Of a stretch of 12,595 bases of DNA, positions 6,137 to 12,541 are shown piece by piece. The position numbers and the translations under genes were made by a program. The notes under the pieces were generated by a model. The model did no database searches and was not told the DNA's origin. It saw nothing but the letters and a program-made list of their open reading frames with translations. Origin of the DNA: Pectinatus sp. (GTDB lineage: Bacteria; Bacillota; Negativicutes; Selenomonadales; Selenomonadaceae); NCBI GenBank assembly GCA_020025075.1, contig JAHHSR010000044.1, positions 1 through 12,595 of the forward strand, in the 5' to 3' direction. The first letter of the stretch is position 1. The number at the start of each line of letters is the position of its first letter.

Positions 6137-7016
6137 AAAAAAAACCTCCTGCCATGAGTTTTGTCCTTGCTACATATTTTAGCGCCGGACACCTTTCCTC
6201 TACTTCCAGGCAAAAATCTCGCCCCGAAAAATGGGCCGCAGCAGGAAAAATGGCGCCGAGCAAAGTACCGCTGTGTGCCGCACAAACGCCCAATCCCTGC
6301 CAAGCCTTGACGAGGCGCCAAAAGGCGGGCAAGGCCGGCTTGGGCAAAATTTCCTGATTGGCAAAAGCGCTCAAGGTCGCGCCATAACCGATGGCCTCAC
6401 CATCGCCATGCAAAAGGCCACAGCGCACGGCGGCAAAAGCCTTCTTTACCTGCGGACGCTTTTTTTCATTGAGGGCAGCAAGGTCTTGCCGCTGATTAAA
6501 AAGGACCGTATTGACCTTGCCGCCGCAATCAAAAATCAAAATATTTAAAGGTGGCGGCATTCCTAAATGCGCTAGAATTTTTCCTCGCCGATGGTCAAAG
6601 TGCACAATGCCCTCGCAAAAGACGCCATCTGTCGGCTCAATCTGCGCAGCAAGGCTTGACAGATAGGTCTCAGAGCAATTTTTTTGACAGATTTCAGCAG
6701 CCAGCCTTACCGCGGCGGCAATATCGGCGCTGCTTGAAGACATGCCCTTCCCCTTGAGAAGTTCCGAGCGCAGCCTTATCCTGCCGCGCGGCAACTTGAC
6801 ACTATTTTGCGCCAAGAAAAGCTCGACAGCCCTTTGCGCTTTATAAGGCAAGAAAGTTACCGGCAAGCCTTTCTCCCAGGTGACCGTACTAAAAAGTGCG
6901 ACAGGACAAGTAACAAGGCTAAGTGAATCACCTATAATCCCCTGCACGAGTTCGCCACATGAACCAGGCACTTTGACGCTTTTTACTTTTTCACTCCTGA
7001 ACGCCAATTTGGACAT
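6129..7016 (-). CDS. pduX: L-threonine kinase PduX (GHMP family)
   Basis: PduX phosphorylates L-threonine with ATP to give the CobD substrate. GHMP-kinase signatures are visible: PGSCGELVQG (17-26), the phosphate-binding loop GKGMSSSSAD (89-98) and IEPTDGVF (126-133). The 295 residues match the family. The gene ends in AGGAGG-T8-GTGATTGA, which is at once its own end, the ribosome binding site of cobD and the cobD start. Its own start is less clear. The ATG at 7016 lies 26 bp inside ugd and lacks a good ribosome binding site. AGGAG just before the ugd stop (about 6994-6998) would suit a start near codon 11, but that codon is GTA. I keep the ATG and flag the uncertainty. Confidence 0.92.
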   Translation of the reverse strand: MSKLAFRSEKVKSVKVPGSCGELVQGIIGDSLSLVTCPVALFSTVTWEKGLPVTFLPYKAQRAVELFLAQNSVKLPRGRIRLRSELLKGKGMSSSSADIAAAVRLAAEICQKNCSETYLSSLAAQIEPTDGVFCEGIVHFDHRRGKILAHLGMPPPLNILIFDCGGKVNTVLFNQRQDLAALNEKKRPQVKKAFAAVRCGLLHGDGEAIGYGATLSAFANQEILPKPALPAFWRLVKAWQGLGVCAAHSGTLLGAIFPAAAHFSGRDFCLEVEERCPALKYVARTKLMAGGFFCD

Positions 7017-8316
7017 AATTGAGGCCGAATTTCTTTAAAATATGCTTTTTATATTGATTTCTGCCGTCAAATACATAGTTGCCCGCTAAAAGCTTAGCAA
7101 TCTGAGCAAAGTCGGGATTTTGGAATTCCTTCCATTCCGTAACCAAGATAAGCGCCTCAGCCCCTTTTAAAGCTTCATACTTGTCCTGCACATAGGCAAT
7201 TTCCACGTCTTTTAGATAACATTCCTTTGCCATAGACACCGCCTTGGGGTCATAGGCTGCAATTTGCGCGCCACGGCGCGTCAAATCTTTGATGAGCGCA
7301 ATAGACGGCGCTTCGCGCATATCATCTGTCTCAGGCTTAAAAGCAAGACCCCAGATAGCAAATTTTTTGTCTGAAAGGTCATCGCCATATTTGCTGACGA
7401 TTTTTGCCGCCAAAATTTGCTTTTGCGAATGGTTGACGGCCTCGACGGCATTTAAGAGGCGCGGCTCATAGCCAATATCGGTACTGGTCTTTATGAGTGC
7501 CTGCACATCTTTAGGGAAGCAACTGCCGCCATAACCACAGCCCGGATTAATAAAGCTATAGCCAATACGGCTATCCGAGCCAATGCCATGACGCACTTTA
7601 TTTATATCGGCGCCGACACGTTCAGCGATATTGGAAATTTCATTGATAAAGGAAATCTTCGTTGCCAGCATGGCGTTGGCAGCATATTTCGTGAGCTCTG
7701 CACTTTTTAAATCCATAATGATAAAGACTTCGCGCGAGCGGATAAACGGCTCATAAAGCTGCTTCATGACCTCTATTGAATCGGGCGCTTCCGAGCCGAT
7801 AATGACGCGGTCTGGCGTCATAAAATCAGCACAGGCGTTGCCCTCTTTTAAAAATTCCGGATTGGAAATCACATCAAATTTGAGGCTGTTCGCGCGCTTA
7901 TCAAGTTCTTCCTGAATGGTCTTTCTCACTTTGTCGCCCGTGCCGACCGGTACCGTCGATTTATCGACGACGTACATATCATGCACCATATGGCGTCCAA
8001 TGCTGCGCGCTGCCTCAAGCACATAGTGAAGGTCGGCGCTGCCATCTTCCCCCATCGGCGTGCCGACAGCGATAAAGCAGATATTCGCCTTTTGCAGTGC
8101 CTCTTCAATGCGCGTCGTGAAGCTTAAATTGCCCCTTTCATGATTGCTCTTGACCATTTCTGAAAGTCCCGGTTCATAGATAGGTATCCTGCCGCAACGC
8201 AAATTTTCTATTTTTTTGGCATCGACGTCAACGCAGATAACATCATTTCCAGTTTCGGCAAAGCATGTACCCGTAACGAGGCCAACATAGCCTGTACCAA
8301 TCATTGCAATTTTCAA
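6991..8316 (-). CDS. ugd: UDP-glucose 6-dehydrogenase
   Basis: Ugd oxidises UDP-glucose twice with NAD+ to UDP-glucuronate, a precursor of capsule, exopolysaccharide or lipid sugar modifications. The N-terminal Rossmann motif GTGYVG lies at residues 7-12. NPEFLKEG (152-159), K210 with N214 (LTKYAANA) and the catalytic C266 in GYGGSCFPKD (261-270) follow, and then the C-terminal UDP-binding domain. From the TTG at 8316 the protein is 441 residues and begins MKIAMIGTGYVG, exactly where the family starts, with GGGGGA 6 nt upstream. Starts further upstream would add about 12 unsupported residues. It is first in an overlapping operon with pduX and cobD, an odd pairing of a nucleotide-sugar enzyme with cobalamin genes. 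Confidence 0.96.
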   Translation of the reverse strand: MKIAMIGTGYVGLVTGTCFAETGNDVICVDVDAKKIENLRCGRIPIYEPGLSEMVKSNHERGNLSFTTRIEEALQKANICFIAVGTPMGEDGSADLHYVLEAARSIGRHMVHDMYVVDKSTVPVGTGDKVRKTIQEELDKRANSLKFDVISNPEFLKEGNACADFMTPDRVIIGSEAPDSIEVMKQLYEPFIRSREVFIIMDLKSAELTKYAANAMLATKISFINEISNIAERVGADINKVRHGIGSDSRIGYSFINPGCGYGGSCFPKDVQALIKTSTDIGYEPRLLNAVEAVNHSQKQILAAKIVSKYGDDLSDKKFAIWGLAFKPETDDMREAPSIALIKDLTRRGAQIAAYDPKAVSMAKECYLKDVEIAYVQDKYEALKGAEALILVTEWKEFQNPDFAQIAKLLAGNYVFDGRNQYKKHILKKFGLNYVQIGVQE

Positions 8317-8378
8317 AATAAATCCCCCACATTTTATTATTATGCTCACCAAGCAAATCTACGGCTGAGTTTGTTATT

Positions 8379-8406
8379 ATTATATCATACTCAGTTTAGG
8401 GGGCAA
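8379..8406 (-). promoter_or_regulatory. Probable promoter of the ugd-pduX-cobD operon
   Basis: On the minus strand TGATATAAT, an extended -10 box (TATAAT at 8379-8384), is preceded by TTGCCC (8401-8406) with a 16-bp spacer. Transcription would start near 8372, about 56 nt before the TTG start of ugd. That leader is too short for a cobalamin riboswitch and I see no B12 box in it. Confidence 0.65.
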
Positions 8407-8454
8407 TGCTGGCCAAATTTAAAATGGATTTATCCATCCTGTTTCAAGACAATC

Positions 8455-8522
8455 TTATAATAAACTAAATAATTATGTTATAATAAAGACATATTGGCAT
8501 CGTTGCGGCACCTTGCCGACGA
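8455..8522 (+). promoter_or_regulatory. Probable promoter and 5' leader hairpin for the TSCPD operon
   Basis: A TATAAT box lies at 8479-8484. The upstream stretch is A/T-rich with a poor -35 (TTATAA at 8455-8460, 18 bp away), which contains a second TATAAT (8456-8461). A start near 8491 would put a hairpin almost at the 5' end: CGGCA/TGCCG (8506-8510 and 8514-8518) with the outer pairs TCGT/ACGA (8500-8503 and 8519-8522). This may stabilise the mRNA. The remainder of the 8317-8558 gap shows only the ugd promoter and a short ATGGAT-TT-ATCCAT palindrome (8424-8437). Confidence 0.5.
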
Positions 8523-8558
8523 AATTAAAATAAATTCATAAAAGAAAGGATTTTTTTT

Positions 8559-8810
8559 ATGCAGACTATTTCCTATACCACTAATGGAACTTGCTCCAAA
8601 AAAATCGATATTGAATTAGATGGCGACATTGTAAAAAATGTCCAGTTCACGGGCGGCTGCAACGGAAATTTGCAGGGCATTTCACATCTCGTCGAGGGAA
8701 TGCACACCAAAGATGTCATCGATAGATTAGAAAACATTAAATGCGGCAGCAAAAACACGTCTTGTCCCGACCAGCTTGCCTGCGCTTTAAAAGAAGCCAT
8801 AAGCAAATAG
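8559..8810 (+). CDS. TSCPD-domain protein (TIGR03905-like)
   Basis: This is an 83-residue protein that matches the small TSCPD-domain family across nearly its whole length: YTTNGTC at 6-12, the GGCNGN turn at 32-37, HLVEGM at 43-48, and the signature CGSKNTSCPDQLA at 62-74. Five cysteines (12, 34, 62, 69, 75) are all at family-type positions. The domain is homologous to the C-terminal tail of class II (B12-dependent) ribonucleotide reductases; the stand-alone protein has no proven function that I know of. A metal- or redox-related role is inferred from the cysteines. AAAGGA is 8 nt before the ATG. The next gene begins 13 bp downstream, so they probably share an mRNA. Confidence 0.9.
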   Translation: MQTISYTTNGTCSKKIDIELDGDIVKNVQFTGGCNGNLQGISHLVEGMHTKDVIDRLENIKCGSKNTSCPDQLACALKEAISK

Positions 8811-8823
8811 ATTGGAGAGTTTT

Positions 8824-9972
8824 ATGAAGTTAAAAAGTATTTCTGCTGCCCTGTGTCTTTCTTTGGCCTTGACAACAGCATTGCCCTATGCCGCTGCCAG
8901 CAGTGTCACGGTCGACACGCCTACCGCAGCAGCTTCCGTTATTCCGCCCGTCAATAATGCTCTGCAGGGCAAGCTCATCGCCGTCGAAAAAATCCTCTTC
9001 GGCATGCCGCAGACGGGAGCAATCCTAGAGCAGCTAAACTACATCGAAAAAGAATATTATGGCAGCGTGCGCCAAGGCAGCCTGCAAGAAAGAATTGACA
9101 ATATTTACGAGCAAATTTTTGACAATTCCTATGCTCCTTCTGCTATCGCCCAGATGAATGCAATCGAATGGGCACTCATGCACAAAGTTTCAATGGAGCC
9201 AATACAGACGCGCCTGACAAATTTGGAAACCATTCTTTACGGCAAGCCGCAATCTGGCAGCTTTTATAGCCGCATGATTGCCCTCGGCAATATCGCCTTT
9301 GGCAATTCTGAAGAGGCAATTCCGATGTCGCATACCATTGTTCCTGCCAATACGCTAATTAAAATAAAGCTTTTGACCCCCATCAATTCGGAGACGATGC
9401 AGGTGGGAAATATCGTCAAATACGAAGTGGCGCAAAATGTCATCTGCAACGGCGTTCTCGTCTTTGCCAAAGGCGCACCGGGAGAAGGTAGCGTCACCAA
9501 GGTGCAGCAGGCGCGCAATTTTGGCCGCAATGGCAAAGTGAATATTGATTTTTATAGCACGCAAGCCTTTGATGGCCGCACCGTACAAACGACATTAGGC
9601 GAAAAAGCCAAAGAAGAAATGAAATCTGAAGCCATGGCCGCTGGTGCAAGCCTTGCCGGCATAGCGCTCTTGGGCCCTGTCGGCATTATCGGCGGCATCT
9701 TCGTCAAGGGACAAAATGTCGAAATGCCTGCCGGCACAGAGCTTTATATCCAGACCAAAAATGATATTGGTCTTTACGGCGTCAGCGTCGGCGGACAATC
9801 TTCTGCCGACAGCCTCACAAGTGCCGCCCAGACCGTCAGCGCAACAGATAACACTGCTGCCACCGCGACGGCCCCCGGCCAAACGCAATTTGATGTCAGC
9901 TCCAGCTCCGCCAACAGCACGCCAAGCACGCAAAAAAATAGCACCAACAATATTACCCAGACGAGCTTTTAG
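8824..9972 (+). CDS. Secreted envelope protein with six 20-residue repeats
   Basis: This 382-residue exported protein has a signal peptide at 1-25 (MKLKSISAALCLSLALTTAL, then cleavage near AAAS). Residues 47-166 are six consecutive 20-residue repeats with a consensus like LxxRLxxIExxLYGxxxxGS, probably helical hairpins. Residues about 172-255 (IVPANTLIKIKLLTPINSETMQVGNIVKYEV...VFAKGAPGEGSVTKV) resemble a beta-rich domain found in many diderm envelope proteins. A Gly/Ala-rich hydrophobic stretch (270-296, MAAGASLAGIALLGPVGIIGGIFV) looks like a glycine zipper that could insert in a membrane. The last 55 residues are Ser/Thr/Ala/Gln-rich and low in complexity. The ATG at 8824 follows GGAGAG by only 4 nt. 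The specific function is not recognised; outer-membrane or periplasmic attachment is an inference. Confidence 0.85.
   Translation: MKLKSISAALCLSLALTTALPYAAASSVTVDTPTAAASVIPPVNNALQGKLIAVEKILFGMPQTGAILEQLNYIEKEYYGSVRQGSLQERIDNIYEQIFDNSYAPSAIAQMNAIEWALMHKVSMEPIQTRLTNLETILYGKPQSGSFYSRMIALGNIAFGNSEEAIPMSHTIVPANTLIKIKLLTPINSETMQVGNIVKYEVAQNVICNGVLVFAKGAPGEGSVTKVQQARNFGRNGKVNIDFYSTQAFDGRTVQTTLGEKAKEEMKSEAMAAGASLAGIALLGPVGIIGGIFVKGQNVEMPAGTELYIQTKNDIGLYGVSVGGQSSADSLTSAAQTVSATDNTAATATAPGQTQFDVSSSSANSTPSTQKNSTNNITQTSF
8962..9321 (+). repeat. Six tandem 20-codon repeats inside the secreted protein gene
   Basis: Protein units 47-66, 67-86, 87-106, 107-126, 127-146 and 147-166 each have exactly 20 residues. 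For example, LQGKLIAVEKILFGMPQTGA, then ILEQLNYIEKEYYGSVRQGS, and later IQTRLTNLETILYGKPQSGS. Unit 4 is the most degenerate. The DNA has diverged, so this is an old protein-level repeat and not a recent slippage tract. Confidence 0.85.
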
Positions 9973-10018
9973 TCTAATCTCATCTGGAAGCGCCCGGAAG
10001 ACTCCATCTTCTAGCGAC

Positions 10019-10049
10019 AAAAAAAGCAGAGAAATTCTCTGCTTTTTTT
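10019..10049. terminator. Bidirectional intrinsic terminator
   Basis: Seven A's, then GCAGAG-AAATT-CTCTGC, then seven T's (10043-10049). The symmetric A/T tracts allow termination of the plus-strand repeat-protein gene and of the minus-strand lytic transglycosylase gene, whose stop codon overlaps its edge. Confidence 0.93.
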
Positions 10050-10281
10050 ATTTGTTCATATTGCCATAGAGCTTTTCATATTCCATTTTATTGTCGAGAA
10101 CGCGGCGCACGTAGTGGCGCGTTTCCGTAAATGGTATTTCTTTATAATTAGAAAAATCGTGCCCCCAATGGTAATCCCTGCACCATTTTTCCGTCTGGCC
10201 ATGACCGGCATTATAGGCCGTAACTGCCAAAATCTCATTGTGATGAAATTGATTCCTGTAATAATATCGTTCACGCAGGCT
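10048..10281 (-). CDS. Lytic transglycosylase, exon 2 (C-terminal part of SLT domain)
   Basis: This is the second coding part of the interrupted lytic transglycosylase. From AGC at 10281 it reads SLRERYYYRNQFHHNEILAV, then TAYNAGHGQTEKWCRDYHWG, and ends ETRHYVRRVLDNKMEYEKLYGNMNK-stop, about 77 residues. AYNAGHG is the third conserved SLT motif, and the ETRHYV segment is the usual end of the fold. There is no ribosome binding site or sensible start of its own; a TTG at 10230 is only a leucine codon in the middle of the domain. Joined to exon 1, the motif order ES, GLMQIMP, YLSFL, AYNAG is normal. The exact first base depends on the intron 3' splice site (10281, 10279 or 10275). Confidence 0.9.
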   Translation of the reverse strand, partial: SLRERYYYRNQFHHNEILAVTAYNAGHGQTEKWCRDYHWGHDFSNYKEIPFTETRHYVRRVLDNKMEYEKLYGNMNK

Positions 10282-10657
10282 CGCTATTTCCTGCGCAGTT
10301 CTCCCATGAACTTCTCATCATTTCTGATGAGCACAGACTATATCTTTTCCCTGCCTAGAAAGGGACTGTCCACTTCCGCACGCTTGTGCGTACTTCCCAA
10401 AGGAATAGTCGTTGAGGATTCTCCTGTTCGGAGCTTTCCTGCTGATTACCCATTGCCAAAATACTTAGGATTTAACCTTATATCATCCGACCGATTTTTT
10501 TTGCTTTCGCCACCATCGCACCTGGCCTTTTCATGCCTATGCTGTGGTCCTGCCGGCTTTAGGGCGTTCCAGCATTTCAGACAGTTTTAGCAGCCTTGCT
10601 TGCTGCCCACGCACATTTTCTGTACGCGCTGACCGCTTGGAGCAATGCTCCTGCATC
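10282..10657 (-). ncRNA. Group I self-splicing intron (subgroup IA-like), no ORF
   Basis: The minus strand carries a full group I core. P1: exon CTGATT (10658-10663) with GGTCAG (10629-10634), U-G at the splice site, closed by a GGAGC/GCTCC hairpin. P2-like: GCAGC/GCTGC (10602-10606, 10590-10594). P3: ACTGTC/GACAGT (10580-10585, 10365-10370). P4: TGCTG/CAGCA (10570-10574, 10440-10444). P6: CTCC/GGAG (10430-10433, 10421-10424). P7: GACTAT/ATAGTC (10405-10410, 10336-10341). P7.1 and P7.2 lie at 10394-10405 and 10377-10390, and P8 CCCT/AGGG at 10361-10364 and 10349-10352. P9: CTGTGC/GCGCAG enclosing two hairpins, one with a GAAA loop. AAGATATAGTC (10336-10346) equals the classical S element of group I introns. 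The P7.1/P7.2 extension points to subgroup IA. A terminal G is available at 10282, 10280 or 10276. There is no homing endonuclease. Confidence 0.93.
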
Positions 10658-11113
10658 AATCAGAAAGGAGAGATACCAGACGCCAAAGCGTATATTGGTA
10701 TCGGGATTATAAAGCTGCTCTTTCGTATAATCCTTATCGCCGACGTGCTTTGCTATCCACGCCCCAGTATCAGGCATAATCTGCATGAGGCCGATGGCAC
10801 CTCGGTTAGAGCAGGCCGTGGGCAAAAATTTGCTCTCGGCTAAAATAACGCCGGCCACCAAGGAACTGTCGACGCCGTACTCTTTTGCATATTTGTTCAC
10901 TATCTGCTGATAGGGATAAGGATAAAAGTAGTGCCTTTCGACTTTTTCTATAATTCTCGTCTGCAGGCCTTCATAAATCCCGATGAAGCTTACGCCAACG
11001 AAAGCGACCAAAACAACAAAACCCACTGCCAAATGCAGCAGCCGCTCGAGCGGGTCGCGGCGCTTGCGACGGCGCCTTCCTACTGCCTGCCTATTTCTTG
11101 CACTCTTTTCCAT
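10658..11113 (-). CDS. Membrane-anchored lytic transglycosylase, exon 1
   Basis: This is the N-terminal 152 residues of an SLT-family murein lytic transglycosylase, which cleaves the MurNAc-GlcNAc bond with formation of a 1,6-anhydro end. A basic cytoplasmic tail (RRRRKRR) is followed by one transmembrane segment (about 27-48) and a periplasmic SLT domain from about 68. The catalytic glutamate is E93 in ILAESKF, and GLMQIMP (108-114) and IRFGVWYLSFL follow. Without splicing the frame runs on to a TGA at 10577-10579 and adds 27 unrelated intron-encoded residues, so the product would lack AYNAG and probably be inactive. Splicing gives about 229 residues. The ATG at 11113 overlaps coaE by 34 nt; AGAGGA lies a rather long 13 nt upstream. 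It is last in the mutM-coaE-slt string. Confidence 0.92.
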
Positions 11114-11688
11114 ATATTGTATGTTTTCCTCTTCACTTCTTCTTTCGTGCCACTATTATCTATGCAGATATCGGCTAGAGCACACTTTCTCTTTAGCGAC
11201 CACTGCGCGCGCAGCCTGCTTCGCGCCTGCGAAAAACTGTAACCATTTCTTTTTTGCAAGCGAAATAATTGTGTTTTTTTATCGACATAAACGACGATGA
11301 CAAGGTCAAAATCAGCTTGCCAATTTGCTTCAAACAAGAGCGGAATATCAAAAATAACGAGAGGCGCCCCCGCTGCAAAAAGCGCCTCTCCCCTTTTTTT
11401 TAGTTCTTCTTTGACAATAGGCTGGCAAAAAGCATCAAGCCATTTTTTCTGCGCTTCATCAGAAAAGACTATGGCGCCAACTCGGGCGCGGTCAATGCTT
11501 AAATCAGGGTGCAATATTTTAGGGCCAAAATGCTCGCAATAAGCATGCCACAAGATGCCCTGCGGCAAAAGCAATTCGTGCACAACCTTATCGGCATCGA
11601 CTATTTTAGCGCCGCATGCCTGAAATATTTCACTCACGGTCGACTTGCCACAGGCAATGCCGCCCGTAAGGCCGATTTTTAGTCCCAT
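11080..11688 (-). CDS. coaE: Dephospho-CoA kinase CoaE
   Basis: CoaE phosphorylates the 3'-hydroxyl of dephospho-CoA, the last step of coenzyme A synthesis. The Walker A loop GLTGGIACGKST is at residues 6-17, VDADKVVHELL follows as the substrate motif, and FDIPLLFE is the conserved CoA-site segment. The late RLQKRNGYS...ARSRLRAQ corresponds to the lid. The protein has 202 residues, the usual length. I start it at the ATG at 11688: AGAAGG is 6 nt upstream, the protein begins directly with MGLKIGLTGG, and the ATG follows the mutM stop after a single base. A longer frame upstream would read through the mutM end without support. Confidence 0.97.
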   Translation of the reverse strand: MGLKIGLTGGIACGKSTVSEIFQACGAKIVDADKVVHELLLPQGILWHAYCEHFGPKILHPDLSIDRARVGAIVFSDEAQKKWLDAFCQPIVKEELKKRGEALFAAGAPLVIFDIPLLFEANWQADFDLVIVVYVDKKTQLFRLQKRNGYSFSQARSRLRAQWSLKRKCALADICIDNSGTKEEVKRKTYNIWKRVQEIGRQ

Positions 11689-11689
11689 T

Positions 11690-12526
11690 TCATGCCTTCT
11701 TTTCCTTCTGGCAGTGCGGACAATAGCAGCTGCCGCGTCCTGCAATCTTCACCTTGACGATTTTTTCGCCGCAGAGGCGACATTTTTCGCCTGCCCGACT
11801 ATAAACAAAGAGCTTTTCTTGGTGGTGCCCTTTCTTCCCTTCGCCATCTACATAATCCCTAAAGGTCGTTCCCCCGTCGGCAATGCCGGCAGCGATTACC
11901 TTTTCGATTGCCGCATGAAGTCTCGTTATCTCATCTTCACTTAAATCGCCTGCTCTGCGCAAAGGATTTATGCCCGACAAAAAAAGTGCCTCATCGACAT
12001 AGATATTGCCTAAACCGGCCACCTGCCTTTGGTCGAGCAAAAAGGTTTTTATTTTGCCGCGCCTTCCGACAAGGCGCTTTTTCAGATACGACACCGTAAA
12101 TTCCTCTGACAAAGGCTCGGCTCCAAGCGCAAAAAGTCCTGCAATGCGCTCTTCTTCGCCTTTTTTTATCAGATAGAGTGTGCCGAAGGTGCGCAAATCG
12201 GAAAAAACGAGCCTATCGCCATTATCCAGCGCATAAATCACCCGCTCATGCGCACCCTTTTCCTTCTCCTTTGCCATATAGCAAAGGCTGCCCGTCATGC
12301 GCAAATGAAATACCATGAGCCAGTTATCTTCCAGATATACGAGCAAATACTTGCCACGTCGTCCGATTGACTCAATGCGCTTTCCGGTCACATCTTTTTG
12401 GTATTGTCTCACCGAAGGCAGCTTTATAAGGCGAGGCAGCAATATTTCTACCCCTTCAATGCGCCTTCCGACAAGCTTTGGCGCCAAAGTCCACCTGACA
12501 CTTTCTACTTCTGGCATTTCTGGCAT
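11690..12526 (-). CDS. mutM: Formamidopyrimidine-DNA glycosylase MutM (Fpg)
   Basis: MutM removes oxidised purines such as 8-oxoguanine and nicks the abasic site. It starts MPEMPEVE, where Pro2 is the catalytic nucleophile after Met removal and Glu3 assists. K59 in GRRGKYL, H74 in FHLRMTGS and the helix-two-turn-helix region QVAGLGNIYVDEALF follow. The C-terminal zinc finger is CRLCGEKI...CYCPHCQ with four cysteines. Length is 278 residues, normal. The ATG at 12526 is required because the N-terminus must be free Pro2; GGAAGG lies 8 nt upstream. An in-frame start at 12556 would add ten residues that overlap the hairpin at 12549-12572 and would kill the enzyme. It is first in an operon with coaE and slt. 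Confidence 0.97.
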   Translation of the reverse strand: MPEMPEVESVRWTLAPKLVGRRIEGVEILLPRLIKLPSVRQYQKDVTGKRIESIGRRGKYLLVYLEDNWLMVFHLRMTGSLCYMAKEKEKGAHERVIYALDNGDRLVFSDLRTFGTLYLIKKGEEERIAGLFALGAEPLSEEFTVSYLKKRLVGRRGKIKTFLLDQRQVAGLGNIYVDEALFLSGINPLRRAGDLSEDEITRLHAAIEKVIAAGIADGGTTFRDYVDGEGKKGHHQEKLFVYSRAGEKCRLCGEKIVKVKIAGRGSCYCPHCQKEKKA

Positions 12527-12541
12527 TTTGTATTCCTTCCT

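Noticed and set aside
8317..8378. Cobalamin riboswitch in front of ugd-pduX-cobD
   Set aside because: The predicted leader is only about 56 nt and contains no B12-box-like sequence; known cobalamin riboswitches are about 200 nt.
8424..8437. ATGGAT-TT-ATCCAT palindrome as an operator
   Set aside because: It is short, has no known regulator match and lies upstream of both divergent promoters without a clear overlap.
10114..10590. 158-residue plus-strand reading frame over the intron
   Set aside because: It runs antisense through the ribozyme and exon 2, has no family resemblance or plausible ribosome binding site, and is explained by the intron on the other strand.
10048..11113. Lytic transglycosylase gene as a simple frameshifted or decayed pseudogene
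   Set aside because: The two halves are intact and in order, and the DNA between them forms a complete group I intron core with in-frame splicing. Neither a frameshift nor random decay would produce that.
11689..11745. Longer coaE with a 19-residue N-terminal extension
   Set aside because: The extension is the mutM tail read in another frame; the family begins directly at the Walker A strand and the ATG at 11688 has a good ribosome binding site.
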